This document shows positions 1-6,901 of a stretch of 13,889 nt of DNA, piece after piece. Position 1 is the first letter of the stretch; the number at the start of each line of letters is the position of its first letter. Source of the stretch: JBBREP01 sp036501845 (GTDB lineage: Bacteria; Actinomycetota; Acidimicrobiia; IMCC26256; PALSA-610); contig DASXZO010000009.1 in assembly GCA_036501845.1 (NCBI GenBank), positions 1 to 13,889 on the forward strand, in the 5' to 3' direction. The translations under genes were made by a program, and so were the position numbers. A model generated the notes under the pieces. That model saw nothing but the letters and a program-made list of their open reading frames with translations, made no database searches and had not been told where the DNA came from.

Positions 1-117
1 AACGCGCCGAGCTACCTCGAGCGCCGCTACGACCTCACCGGTGATGCCGCCAAGCCGTTGGCTGCCGCCGAGGCGATTGCCGGCGCCCTCGTTGCGCCGG
101 AGGGCGAGCACGCCTGA
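1..117 (+). CDS. C-terminal end of an unidentified protein (5' truncated by window)
   Basis: An open frame enters from the left edge in frame 1 and stops with TGA at 115-117, giving the last 38 residues of a protein. The visible tail begins NAPSYLERRYDLTGD and then becomes an Ala-rich helix ending in a short acidic/His tail. Codon use is GC-rich with G/C at most third positions, like the genes around it, so I take it as a real coding end rather than a chance frame. It is too short to assign to a family. It is convergent with the membrane protein that follows, only 7 nt apart stop to stop, with a small hairpin between them. Confidence 0.6.
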   Translation, partial: NAPSYLERRYDLTGDAAKPLAAAEAIAGALVAPEGEHA

Positions 118-134
118 CGCCGGTTCAGCCGGCG
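118..134. terminator. Short GC hairpin between convergent genes, possible bidirectional terminator
   Basis: CGCCGG, a 5-nt loop, then CCGGCG form a perfect 6-bp GC stem directly after the stop at 115-117. It covers the stop codon of the convergent membrane-protein gene (125-127). There is no T-run on either side, so it is not a textbook intrinsic terminator. Its place at the only gap between two converging genes is the main argument. Confidence 0.3.
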
Positions 135-802
135 CGCAACCAGGCGACGCTCACGACGAGCACCCACACGAGCAGGACCACGATCGGTAGGAACGCGATC
201 GCGCCGAGCAACGCGATCGCGGCGACGATGCCGAACGTCGACACGCCGCGTGACAGCACACCCGCCCGCCGTCCGAGCACGCTGAGACACACGACACTCA
301 GCGCCACGGCCGGCATGGCCGCGAGAGCCACGAGCGCGAACCCGAGTCCGTTCGAGAGCCGGAAGAGGTTGGCGACGCCGGGGTCGGTGTGATTCGTGAT
401 GATCGTGCCGGCCGCACCCATCACCACACCACCGATCGCCATGGCCGCGGTGCCCATACCGGCCGCCACAATCGGGAGCGGGCTTGTCGGTACCGGCGCC
501 TGGGCGGCGGCAATCCGCTGCCACTGCATGGTGAGGAACGTCAAGAGCATCAGCGCGGCGGCGACGAGGAGCACGCCCGTGATCATGTGCGAGTTCTTGT
601 TCCCACCCGTGTAGTTGGCGATCCACGCGTGATCGGAGGCGCCGTTCTTCGGCGGTGAGCTCGCGACGACGCTCACGATGAAACAGACGACGAATGCCAC
701 ACCCGTCCACGCGAGCTTTCGCGCCGGCGGGGCGGCACTCGGCACGGTCGACGCCGTTGGCGCAGCCGCGGTGTGAGTGGTCGAACTGGTGGTGGCGGTC
801 AT
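125..802 (-). CDS. Small multi-pass membrane protein of unknown function (225 aa)
   Basis: The ATG at 802 is preceded by a clear Shine-Dalgarno (GGGAGG, 807-812), which fixes the start. The N-terminus is a Thr/Ala/Ser-rich cytosolic stretch of about 28 residues. Hydrophobic segments follow at roughly residues 30-48, 73-95, 108-131, 147-172 and 183-220, so five or six membrane passes. Between the first two is a polar loop with the motif HAWIANYTGGNKNSH. The overall plan (short N-tail, a loop after TM1 holding a WxxNY-like motif, then paired helices) recalls DUF4386-like actinobacterial membrane proteins, but this is only a resemblance. It is divergent from the kinase/regulator pair, so it could be the regulated target of that system. 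No catalytic or transport motif is visible. Confidence 0.8.
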   Translation of the reverse strand: MTATTSSTTHTAAAPTASTVPSAAPPARKLAWTGVAFVVCFIVSVVASSPPKNGASDHAWIANYTGGNKNSHMITGVLLVAAALMLLTFLTMQWQRIAAAQAPVPTSPLPIVAAGMGTAAMAIGGVVMGAAGTIITNHTDPGVANLFRLSNGLGFALVALAAMPAVALSVVCLSVLGRRAGVLSRGVSTFGIVAAIALLGAIAFLPIVVLLVWVLVVSVAWLRAG

Positions 803-970
803 GGATCCTCCCGTGGCAAAGATGCTGCTGCCGGCAGCGTGACGGGCTGCGGCGCACGTGCGCATCGGTCGCGTGGACGATCGTCTGTGGCCTCGGGGAC
901 GATTGCGTCGTGTGCAACATCGTGCGCGAGACGGATGCGGGCGACGGCCGCACCCCCGTACGCTGCCGGC
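803..970. promoter_or_regulatory. Divergent control region between membrane protein and kinase gene
   Basis: This 168-bp gap drives both divergent units. It contains three perfect palindromes: GCTGCCGGCAGC (827-838), GCGCACGTGCGC (852-863) and GACGATCGTC (876-885). Their centres lie 25 and 23 bp apart. The three differ in sequence, so they are not copies of one operator. The minus-strand Shine-Dalgarno at 807-812 lies at its left end and a TACGCT box (959-964) at its right end. The kinase reading frame stays open through this gap, but that extension would overlap the divergent gene and contains low-complexity Arg/Ala/Ser sequence, so I treat the gap as non-coding. Confidence 0.5.
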
Positions 971-973
971 GTG
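959..973 (+). promoter_or_regulatory. Likely -10 box for leaderless start of the kinase gene
   Basis: TACGCT fits the actinobacterial -10 pattern TAnnnT and ends exactly 6 nt before the GTG at 971, which would put the transcript start at or next to the start codon. No Shine-Dalgarno precedes this GTG, consistent with a leaderless message. No convincing -35 is visible. Confidence 0.35.
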
Positions 974-3001
974 GACGCGCTGGCGCCCCACGCACGGCGG
1001 TCGGCGTTCGCACCGCCGGTGCCGTGGCTGATCGACGTGGGGGCGAGCGCGGCGTTGACCGTGGGCGCGCTGGTCGCACTTGCCGGTCTGCGCTACTCGG
1101 GACCGGTGGCGCTCGCGGTGGTGGGCTGCGCGGGCACCACCACCGCTGTTGCCTATCGGCGCGTCGCGCCGGTGACCGCCACGCTGGTGGCGGTCACCGC
1201 GCTTGCCGCGTATCAGCGCGTCACCCACGATCCGCTCGGAACCTTTGTGGTGGCCGCGATGGTGCTGACGAGCTACATGCTCGGCCGGCGCTCGGGCGCC
1301 ACGCACCTCGTGCTGGCGGGCGCGCTCGTCTACGCCTTCGCGGCCACCGCGGTTGCCAACGGCAGTGGCGCGGCAGTGCTCGGGGCGCCGACGCCGTGGC
1401 TCCCGCTCGTGTGCGCTCCGATGATCGTTGGTGTGGTCGTCGCGCGACGTGATCGCCTCGCGAGCGAGCTCGAGGTGACCCTCGACGCGCTGCGCAGCGA
1501 GCAGGACGCGCGCGCAGTCCAGGCCGTCGCCGAGGAACGCAACCGCATCGCGCGCGAGCTTCACGACGTGGTCGCACACGATGTGAGCGTGATGGTGATC
1601 CAGGCCGGCGCGGCGCGGATGGTGGTGGCCGACGATCCGATCGCCGCTCGACAGGCGCTCGGCGTGGTGGAGGACTCGGGCCGTGACGCCATCGGCGAGC
1701 TGCGCCGACTCATGGGCGTGCTGCGACGCGACGACGATCTGGTCGGCGCGGGCGCCGGACTCGCTCGGGTCGACGCTCTCGTGGCGCGGGTGCGTGCGGC
1801 AGGTGTCGACACGGTGCTGCATATCGACACCGCAATCCCCGCGCTTGCCCCTGCGCTCGACCTCGTCGCGTACCGCGTCGTGCAGGAAGCGCTGACGAAC
1901 GTGGTGAAGCACGGTGGTGCCGGCGCGCGTGCCGAGGTACGGATCCGCTCCGACAATGGAGCCGTCGCGATCGAAGTGCAGAACGCGCCGGGCGTGCGGC
2001 GCGACCACGGGGTCGCCGCTGCTGGAGGCGGGCACGGCCTCGCGGGCATGCGCGAGCGGGTGGCGCTCTACGGCGGGCGCCTCGATGTCGGGTCCGACGC
2101 CACAGGTGCGTTTTGTGTGCGCGCGTGCTTGCCCGCGACCCGAACTGCGCCGGTCGAGCCCGTGCCTCGAGTGCCGATCGTCGCACCTCCGATGCCCGCA
2201 CCCGACCAGCTCACGGCGCGCCCGGATCGGCGGGTCGACGTCGTGATCGCGGTGGCGTGGCTGGCGCTGCTCGAAATCGAGGTGGCGGCGAGCGCGCATC
2301 GCCGCGGACCGCTCTGGGCCAACGCGCTCGCCGTCGGGGCCATGGCGATCGCTGCGGTGTGGCGTCGTCGCGCACCGCTGCTCTTCCTGTTGTTCGTCGG
2401 CGCGATCGCAGTCGTCCTCGGCAGTGGGCTCACGTCGATGCAGTACGGCACGCTCACCGGCACGTACACGCTCGTGGTGCCGCTGTTCGCCGTGGCGGCG
2501 TGGAGCACGCGCGGCCGTGCGACGATCGGCCTCGTTGCGTGGCTCACCGGCGCGACGGCCGGGGCGGTGTTGTGGCACGCTCCTGTCGGTGGCTGGCTGG
2601 GCGCGACCGTGATGGGCTGTGTGATCTGGATGGTGGGCCGCATCACGCGTGGGCAGCGTTCGCTCACGGTGCGGCTGCGAAGTGCGTCCGCACTCCTCGA
2701 GGCCGAACGCGATGTGCGTGAGGAACTCGCGGTGACGCGCGAGCGGGGCCGGATCGCGCGCGACCTCGACGCGCTCGTGTCGTACGACGTTGTCGCGATG
2801 ATCGTGCAGGCCGAAGCGGCACGCGCGTTGCTCGATCGCCACCCCGACCGCGCGGCCGACGCCGCCCATGCGATCGAACAGGCTGGGCGCGAAGCGCTCA
2901 AGCGGATGCGCGACGTGCTCGGCGTGCTCCGGGCCGACGACGCCCCGGCGTTGCGCTCGCCAGTGGTGTCCGCGGGTGAGCTCGACGGAGCGCTCGCGTG
3001 A
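971..3001 (+). CDS. NarL-type sensor histidine kinase with a duplicated, degenerate second half
   Basis: Membrane sensor kinase of the HisKA_3/HATPase_c type, 676 aa from the GTG at 971 (an ATG at 935 is the alternative). First half: about five or six membrane segments, then the dimerization helix with ELHDVVAH (phosphoacceptor His198), the ATPase N-box NVVKH (Asn310) and G-box GGGHGLAG (from about 352). After a Pro-rich linker a second membrane block (about residues 423-555) leads into a second dimerization helix, ERGRIARDLDALVSYD, closely matching the first (ERNRIARELHDVVAHD). Here the His is Asp600. The chain then ends about 75 residues later with no ATPase domain. So this is one working kinase fused to a kinase half that cannot be phosphorylated on His or bind ATP. 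The last codons overlap the regulator start (GTGA), so the two are co-translated. The signal sensed is unknown. Confidence 0.88.
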   Translation: MDALAPHARRSAFAPPVPWLIDVGASAALTVGALVALAGLRYSGPVALAVVGCAGTTTAVAYRRVAPVTATLVAVTALAAYQRVTHDPLGTFVVAAMVLTSYMLGRRSGATHLVLAGALVYAFAATAVANGSGAAVLGAPTPWLPLVCAPMIVGVVVARRDRLASELEVTLDALRSEQDARAVQAVAEERNRIARELHDVVAHDVSVMVIQAGAARMVVADDPIAARQALGVVEDSGRDAIGELRRLMGVLRRDDDLVGAGAGLARVDALVARVRAAGVDTVLHIDTAIPALAPALDLVAYRVVQEALTNVVKHGGAGARAEVRIRSDNGAVAIEVQNAPGVRRDHGVAAAGGGHGLAGMRERVALYGGRLDVGSDATGAFCVRACLPATRTAPVEPVPRVPIVAPPMPAPDQLTARPDRRVDVVIAVAWLALLEIEVAASAHRRGPLWANALAVGAMAIAAVWRRRAPLLFLLFVGAIAVVLGSGLTSMQYGTLTGTYTLVVPLFAVAAWSTRGRATIGLVAWLTGATAGAVLWHAPVGGWLGATVMGCVIWMVGRITRGQRSLTVRLRSASALLEAERDVREELAVTRERGRIARDLDALVSYDVVAMIVQAEAARALLDRHPDRAADAAHAIEQAGREALKRMRDVLGVLRADDAPALRSPVVSAGELDGALA

Positions 3002-3669
3002 CAATCCGGGTCGTGATCGTCGACGACCAGCACCTCGTGCGCGCCGGTTTCCGCATGATCCTCGACACCCAGCCCGACATCGAGGTGATCGGCGAGGCCA
3101 CGAATGGGGCCGAAGCAGTGGCGTTGGTGCAGTCGAGCGATACCGACGTGGTGCTGATGGACGTCCGGATGGAAGGGGTCGACGGTATCGAGGCGACACG
3201 CCGGATCATGGCTGGCGCGACGGCGGCGCGTACGCGTGTGTTGATCCTCACCACATTCGACCTGGACGAATACGTCTACGACGCGCTGCATGCCGGCGCG
3301 AGCGGCTTCCTGCTGAAGGACGCGCCCCCAGAACAGTTGACCGCGGCCGTGCGCATGATCGCCGACGGTGAAGCGCTGCTCGCGCCGTCGATCACCCGCC
3401 GGCTCATCGAACAGTTCGTGGCGCCGAGCCCGAGGACCGAACGCCCTGCAGCACTCGACGAGTTGAGCCCACGCGAATTGGAAGTGTTCCAGATGCTCGC
3501 CCGTGGTCACACGAACCGCGAGATCGCCACCGAGCTGTTCGTGAGCGAGACCACCGTGAAGACGCATGTGGCGCGCATCCTCACGAAGCTCGATCTGCGC
3601 GACCGCGTGCAGGCCGTGGTGCTCGCCTACGAGTCGGGCGTGATCACGCCGGGCTTACCGCCGGCCTGA
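2998..3669 (+). CDS. NarL/FixJ-family response regulator
   Basis: 223-aa two-domain DNA-binding response regulator, the partner of the kinase just upstream. Receiver domain at about residues 1-125: acidic pair Asp9-Asp10, phosphoacceptor Asp55 in VLMDVRMEG, Thr85/Thr86 in ILTTFD and Lys107 in FLLKD, all the conserved switch residues. A LuxR-type helix-turn-helix follows at about 156-213 (LSPRELEVFQML through ETTVKTHVARILTKL). The GTG start lies inside the kinase stop (4-nt overlap, GTGA), indicating translational coupling and no separate promoter. The 3' end overlaps the convergent TetR gene by 26 bp. Likely targets are its own operon and the divergent membrane-protein gene, by analogy with other NarL-type pairs; binding sites are not proven. 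Confidence 0.95.
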   Translation: MTIRVVIVDDQHLVRAGFRMILDTQPDIEVIGEATNGAEAVALVQSSDTDVVLMDVRMEGVDGIEATRRIMAGATAARTRVLILTTFDLDEYVYDALHAGASGFLLKDAPPEQLTAAVRMIADGEALLAPSITRRLIEQFVAPSPRTERPAALDELSPRELEVFQMLARGHTNREIATELFVSETTVKTHVARILTKLDLRDRVQAVVLAYESGVITPGLPPA

Positions 3670-4324
3670 GCGCGCCGCTCGTCGCTCGTCGTACTGGTCG
3701 GACCGACGCGTCGCTGCGCGCCGTGGCCATCGGGTAGGCGAGCACCGTGCGCGCGGCGTCGTGCGCGAGGGCTTCGACATCGTCGGTGTCGCCCACCACG
3801 GCGATGCGGTAGAGCAGCAACGCGGGGCCGAGGTCGGTGACGGTGTCGAGCGCAGGGTCGTCGGGGTCGCATTGGCGCGCCGCCACCACGAGATCGCGTA
3901 GCCGATCGCGCAGGTTGCACACCGCGATCGCGCGCCATGCCGTGGCGATGTCGGGCTCGCGCCGGATGCTTGCGATGAAGCCGATCACATCGCCCTGGCC
4001 CGCCATCGAGGTGGCGAGGTTCAGAAGTGTGGCAACGAGATCGCCGGCCGGGTCGCCGGTGTCGACGAGCTTCTCGTCGATGAAGCGCCCGCACTGGAGC
4101 GCCTCGATCACGAGCGCCTGCTTGTTGGGCCAGCGCCGGTAGATCGTGCCCAAGCCGACGCCCGCGTGCTCGGCCACGTCCTGCACCCGCAACTGGTCGT
4201 AGCCGCTGTCCTTCAGCAGCTCGAGCACGGCATCGAGGATCGCCGGGGTGCGGTCGGCATCGAGCGGCCGGCCCCGGCGTCCAGGTGCGTTGGCGCTCGC
4301 AGCGGCGCCGGACAGCTCGGGCAC
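3644..4324 (-). CDS. TetR-family repressor, divergent from efflux pump
   Basis: Transcriptional regulator of 226 aa from the GTG at 4324 (a GTG two codons upstream, 4330, is possible). After a flexible Ala/Gly/Arg N-tail, the typical TetR DNA-binding domain is seen at about residues 24-75, with the helix-turn-helix VQDVAEHAGVGLGTIYRRW (48-65). The rest is a helical ligand-binding and dimerization domain with low family conservation, as usual for TetR proteins. I chose 4324 because TATGGT (4331-4336) sits exactly 6 nt upstream, the arrangement of a leaderless promoter, and no Shine-Dalgarno is present. It is divergent from the DHA2 exporter and very probably represses it and itself through the CCGGAA sites between them. 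Ligand unknown; probably a substrate of the pump. Its 3' end overlaps the response regulator gene by 26 bp. Confidence 0.92.
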   Translation of the reverse strand: MPELSGAAASANAPGRRGRPLDADRTPAILDAVLELLKDSGYDQLRVQDVAEHAGVGLGTIYRRWPNKQALVIEALQCGRFIDEKLVDTGDPAGDLVATLLNLATSMAGQGDVIGFIASIRREPDIATAWRAIAVCNLRDRLRDLVVAARQCDPDDPALDTVTDLGPALLLYRIAVVGDTDDVEALAHDAARTVLAYPMATARSDASVRPVRRATSGALRPAVSPA

Positions 4325-4330
4325 GTTCAC

Positions 4331-4359
4331 ACCATACCTGAACAGCTCGTTACCGGAAA
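4331..4359 (-). promoter_or_regulatory. Putative TetR promoter (TTTCCG - 17 bp - TATGGT)
   Basis: On the minus strand, TATGGT (4331-4336) lies 6 nt before the GTG at 4324. A weak -35 candidate TTTCCG (4354-4359) is spaced by 17 bp. The -35 falls inside the first CCGGAA repeat, so a repressor bound there would block this promoter, as expected for autoregulation. Confidence 0.4.
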
Positions 4360-4375
4360 GATTTCCTTCCGGAAG
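4350..4375. promoter_or_regulatory. Probable TetR operator O1 (CCGGAA inverted repeats)
   Basis: TTACCGGAAA (4350-4359) is followed by GGAAA-GA-TTTCC symmetry (4355-4366) and the perfect 10-bp palindrome CTTCCGGAAG (4366-4375). Together they give CCGGAA - 8 bp - TTCCGG dyad symmetry. The element covers the repressor -35 and lies immediately upstream of the exporter -35. Confidence 0.5.
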
Positions 4376-4377
4376 TC

Positions 4378-4406
4378 TTGACTTCTGTAATACCCCCGTC
4401 GATACT
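4378..4406 (+). promoter_or_regulatory. Exporter promoter (TTGACT - 17 bp - GATACT)
   Basis: TTGACT (4378-4383), a 17-bp spacer and GATACT (4401-4406) form the clearest sigma-70-type promoter in the window, pointing at the exporter. The predicted start near 4413 leaves a leader of about 35 nt containing a GGAG Shine-Dalgarno at 4438-4441. Confidence 0.6.
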
Positions 4407-4416
4407 GCAAGAGATA

Positions 4417-4426
4417 TTACCGGAAA
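4417..4426. promoter_or_regulatory. Probable TetR operator O2 (second TTACCGGAAA copy)
   Basis: An exact second copy of the 10-bp TTACCGGAAA found at 4350-4359, here just downstream of the predicted exporter transcription start, where bound repressor would block initiation. The two exact copies are 67 bp apart, roughly six helical turns. Confidence 0.45.
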
Positions 4427-4447
4427 TGCCGATTCTCGGAGTCTGCC

Positions 4448-6088
4448 GTGACCACCTCGCTCGCACCCCACCAGCCTGGACACCCGTCTGGCACCCCAAT
4501 CGAGGCCGACGCCGGGCCCGATCCCCGGCGTTGGCTGATCCTCGCCGTGCTCTGCACGAGCCTCGCCACCGTGATGATCGCCAACGCCTCGCTCAACAAC
4601 GCCTTGCCGTCGATGGCCGAGCACCTGCACGCCACCACCAGCGCGCTGCAGTGGATCGTGGACGCCTACTCGCTGATGTTCGCCGGACTGCTGTTCGCGG
4701 CCGGGTCGCTCGGCGACCGCTTCGGACGCAAGGGCGCGCTGCAACTCGGCCTGTTCGTGTTCGTGGCCGGCGCGGTGGCCGGCGCGCTGTCGTCGACCGC
4801 CGCCGAGGTGATCGTGAGCCGCGGCGTGATGGGACTGGGCGCGGCGTTCGTGATGCCGGCCACGTTGTCGATCATCGTGAACGTGTTCCCCACCGAGGAG
4901 CGGGCTCGTGCGATCGCCATCTGGACCGCCGTGGCCGGCGCGGGCGGCGCACTCGGACCGCTCGCGAGCGGCGTGCTGCTCGAGCACTTCTCGTGGAACT
5001 CGGTGTTCTTGGTCAACGTTCCCGTGGTGGTGGTCGCGCTGGTTGCCGGTCTGCGGATCGTGCCGACATCGCGCGACGTGAACGCCACACGTGTCGACGT
5101 GCTCGGCGCGCTGCTGTCGATCGCCGGCATCAGCACGCTCGTGTACGCAATCATCGAGGCGCCCGACCATGGCTGGCTGTCGATGGAGACGGCGCTGGCG
5201 TTCGCGATGGCCGCGACGCTGCTGGCCACGTTCACGTGGTGGGAGCTGCGCACTGCCACACCGATGCTGAATCTGCGCTGGTTCCGTCACCGGGCGTTCA
5301 GCGTGGGCAGCGCCGGGATGATGCTCTCCTTCTTCGCGCTCTACGGGATGATGTTCCTGCTCACGCAGTATTTGCAGCTGGTGCACGACTACAGCCCGCT
5401 CGCCGCGGCTGTCCGCCTGCTGCCGATCGTGGCCGTGATGATCTTCGTGTCGCCGATCGCGCCGCGGCTCGTTGCGCGCTTCGGTGCCAACCGGGTGGTC
5501 GGCACGGGCCTGGCGGTGCTCGCCGTGGGCGCGGTGCTGCTCAGCCGGGTGACCGTGTCGTCCGCCTACTTGGTGCTCGCCGCAGCGATGATGGTGATGG
5601 TGGCGGGCATGGCCGTGTCGATGGCCCCGCTCACCAACGCGATCATGTCGGGCGTGCCGCGCGACCGGGCCGGCGTGGGCTCGGCGATGAACGACACGAG
5701 CCGCGAGCTCGGTGGCGCTCTCGGCGTGGCGGTGCTCGGGAGCATCCTCACGTCGCAGTACGCCGGCTCCATCGCACCGTCGATCGCGGGGTTGCCGGCG
5801 AGCGCGCGCGCTGCTGCGAACACGTCGCTTGCCGGCGCGTTGCAAGTCGCGGCCCGGCTCGACCCGGTGCACGGCAGTGTGGTGGCGAATGCGGCCCGGC
5901 ACGCCTACGTGCAGGGCATGGGCGCCGCGTTCCTCGTGGGCGCGCTCGTGATCGGCGTGGCCGCAGCGATCGCCGCCCGGCTCATGCCGGCCAACGTGGA
6001 AGACGCCGACCACGCGCCGGTGATCGCCGACGTCGAGTTGCTCGAGGGCGTCGACCCGATCGACACGCCGGAGCTGCTGTCAGCCTGA
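4448..6088 (+). CDS. DHA2-family (EmrB/QacA-like) MFS drug exporter
   Basis: Proton-driven multidrug-type efflux permease of the inner membrane, 546 aa, the usual length for 14-helix DHA2 proteins. A 28-residue cytosolic N-tail precedes TM1. MFS motif A is seen as GSLGDRFGRKG (86-96) and the antiporter-type motif C as AGAGGALGP (163-171). QWIVDAYSL before motif A is typical of the DHA2 family. The TM1 motif reads NASLNNALP instead of the DxTIVNVALP of QacA/EmrB, so the TM1 Asp is absent; a subset of actinobacterial pumps appears to share this. The C-tail (about 30 residues) is acidic. The start is GTG with GGAG 6 nt upstream. Expression is probably controlled by the divergent TetR. The substrate cannot be read from the sequence. 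The end overlaps the convergent oxidoreductase beta gene by 9 bp. Confidence 0.94.
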   Translation: MTTSLAPHQPGHPSGTPIEADAGPDPRRWLILAVLCTSLATVMIANASLNNALPSMAEHLHATTSALQWIVDAYSLMFAGLLFAAGSLGDRFGRKGALQLGLFVFVAGAVAGALSSTAAEVIVSRGVMGLGAAFVMPATLSIIVNVFPTEERARAIAIWTAVAGAGGALGPLASGVLLEHFSWNSVFLVNVPVVVVALVAGLRIVPTSRDVNATRVDVLGALLSIAGISTLVYAIIEAPDHGWLSMETALAFAMAATLLATFTWWELRTATPMLNLRWFRHRAFSVGSAGMMLSFFALYGMMFLLTQYLQLVHDYSPLAAAVRLLPIVAVMIFVSPIAPRLVARFGANRVVGTGLAVLAVGAVLLSRVTVSSAYLVLAAAMMVMVAGMAVSMAPLTNAIMSGVPRDRAGVGSAMNDTSRELGGALGVAVLGSILTSQYAGSIAPSIAGLPASARAAANTSLAGALQVAARLDPVHGSVVANAARHAYVQGMGAAFLVGALVIGVAAAIAARLMPANVEDADHAPVIADVELLEGVDPIDTPELLSA

Positions 6089-6901
6089 GGTGTCCTTGAG
6101 CACGCCTACCTCATGGACGGAGGCGAGGTTGCCGGCGAGATAGCCCGGCGCCTCTTGGGTCTCGATGAACCACCCGGTGGGGCACATGGTGAGAATCTCG
6201 ACGAACGAGAAGCCGAGGCCGGCTTCCTGCACCGCGAACGCCTGCAACAGCATGCGCTTGGTGCGCGCCACGTTGCCGGCATCGTTCACGGCACCGCGCG
6301 CCACGTAGGCGACCCCGTCCATCTGTGCGAGCAGGTTGCTCAAGCGGATCGGGTAGCCGTGCTGCTCGGCATTCCTACCTTCGAGGGTGTTCTTCGTGCG
6401 CTGACCGAGCACGGTGGTGGCGGTGAGGTGGCCGCCCGTCTCACCGAACACACCGTTGTTCAACATGATGCACGTGATGCGCTCGCCACGCGCCGCGGCG
6501 TGGAGCACTTCCTGCAAACCTTCGTTCACCATGTCGCCGTCGCCTTGCATGGTGAACACCGTGGTATGGGGCTTCGTGCGCTTCACGCCGGTGGCGAGCG
6601 AGGGCGCGCGCCCGTGCAGCGCCTGCAACACCTCCACATCGAGGTTGTTCGAGAACGCGGTGTAGCAACCGATGCCGAACACGGCGATCGTGCGTGACAC
6701 CAGACCGAGCTCCTCGATCGCCTCGAGCGCGCAACGCATCGCGATCGGCTCGCCGCATCCTGGGCAGAGGTGATGTTCGCCCACGTCGATGAGCGACGGT
6801 GTGAAATCCTCCACCAGCGTTGCCGGTGCCGTGGGCGGTGCGCCGGTGGGCACCACCGGCCGCGACCGCGCCGGAATGCGGCCCGTGGAACCGTTGCTCA
6901 T
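6080..6901 (-). CDS. 2-oxoacid:ferredoxin oxidoreductase, beta (TPP-binding) subunit
   Basis: Catalytic subunit that binds thiamine pyrophosphate and one [4Fe-4S] cluster; with the alpha subunit it decarboxylates a 2-oxoacid and passes electrons to the cluster. 273 aa. Cluster cysteines are visible as CPGCG (Cys46, Cys49), Cys79 in GIGC and Cys240 in MCPTGW, the same spacing pattern as in known OFOR beta subunits. The TPP/Mg motif runs from GDGD (120-123) to LNN (147-149). The N-terminal 30 residues are a Pro/Ala-rich extension beyond the usual start. It is last in a four-gene operon; its ATG overlaps the alpha stop by 4 nt (ATGA), implying coupled, equal synthesis. The family is clear. The substrate is not: VorA/KorB-type enzymes act on 2-oxoisovalerate, 2-oxoglutarate or related acids. 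Confidence 0.93.
   Translation of the reverse strand: MSNGSTGRIPARSRPVVPTGAPPTAPATLVEDFTPSLIDVGEHHLCPGCGEPIAMRCALEAIEELGLVSRTIAVFGIGCYTAFSNNLDVEVLQALHGRAPSLATGVKRTKPHTTVFTMQGDGDMVNEGLQEVLHAAARGERITCIMLNNGVFGETGGHLTATTVLGQRTKNTLEGRNAEQHGYPIRLSNLLAQMDGVAYVARGAVNDAGNVARTKRMLLQAFAVQEAGLGFSFVEILTMCPTGWFIETQEAPGYLAGNLASVHEVGVLKDTSG

Noticed and set aside
773..970. Upstream extension of the kinase frame to an ATG at 773
   Set aside because: It would overlap the divergent membrane-protein start and cover its promoter. The added residues are Gly/Arg/Ser-rich without homology-like pattern, and the palindromes there look regulatory.
803..3199. Very long minus-strand open frame (over 1000 codons in total) opposite the kinase and regulator
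   Set aside because: Its translation is a low-complexity Arg/His/Asp/Ala mixture with no domain, and the opposite strand encodes a convincing two-component system. Long antisense frames are expected in such GC-rich DNA. Only its last 226 codons (125-802) are real, as the membrane protein with its own Shine-Dalgarno.
4487..4620. Missing TM1 Asp in the DHA2 exporter as evidence of a defective pump
   Set aside because: The NASLNxALP form seems shared by a subset of actinobacterial DHA2 pumps and the remaining motifs are intact, so I treat it as a subfamily trait.
4378..6099. Plus-strand 573-codon frame overlapping the exporter in another phase
   Set aside because: It is Arg/His-rich without membrane helices or motifs, whereas the exporter frame shows clear MFS motifs. 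It is a shadow frame.
6086..6113. Possible terminator hairpin TGAGGT ... ACCTCA at the exporter/oxidoreductase junction
   Set aside because: Only 6 bp of stem with a loop of about 16 nt and no T-run, and it lies within the coding end of the beta subunit; too weak to call.
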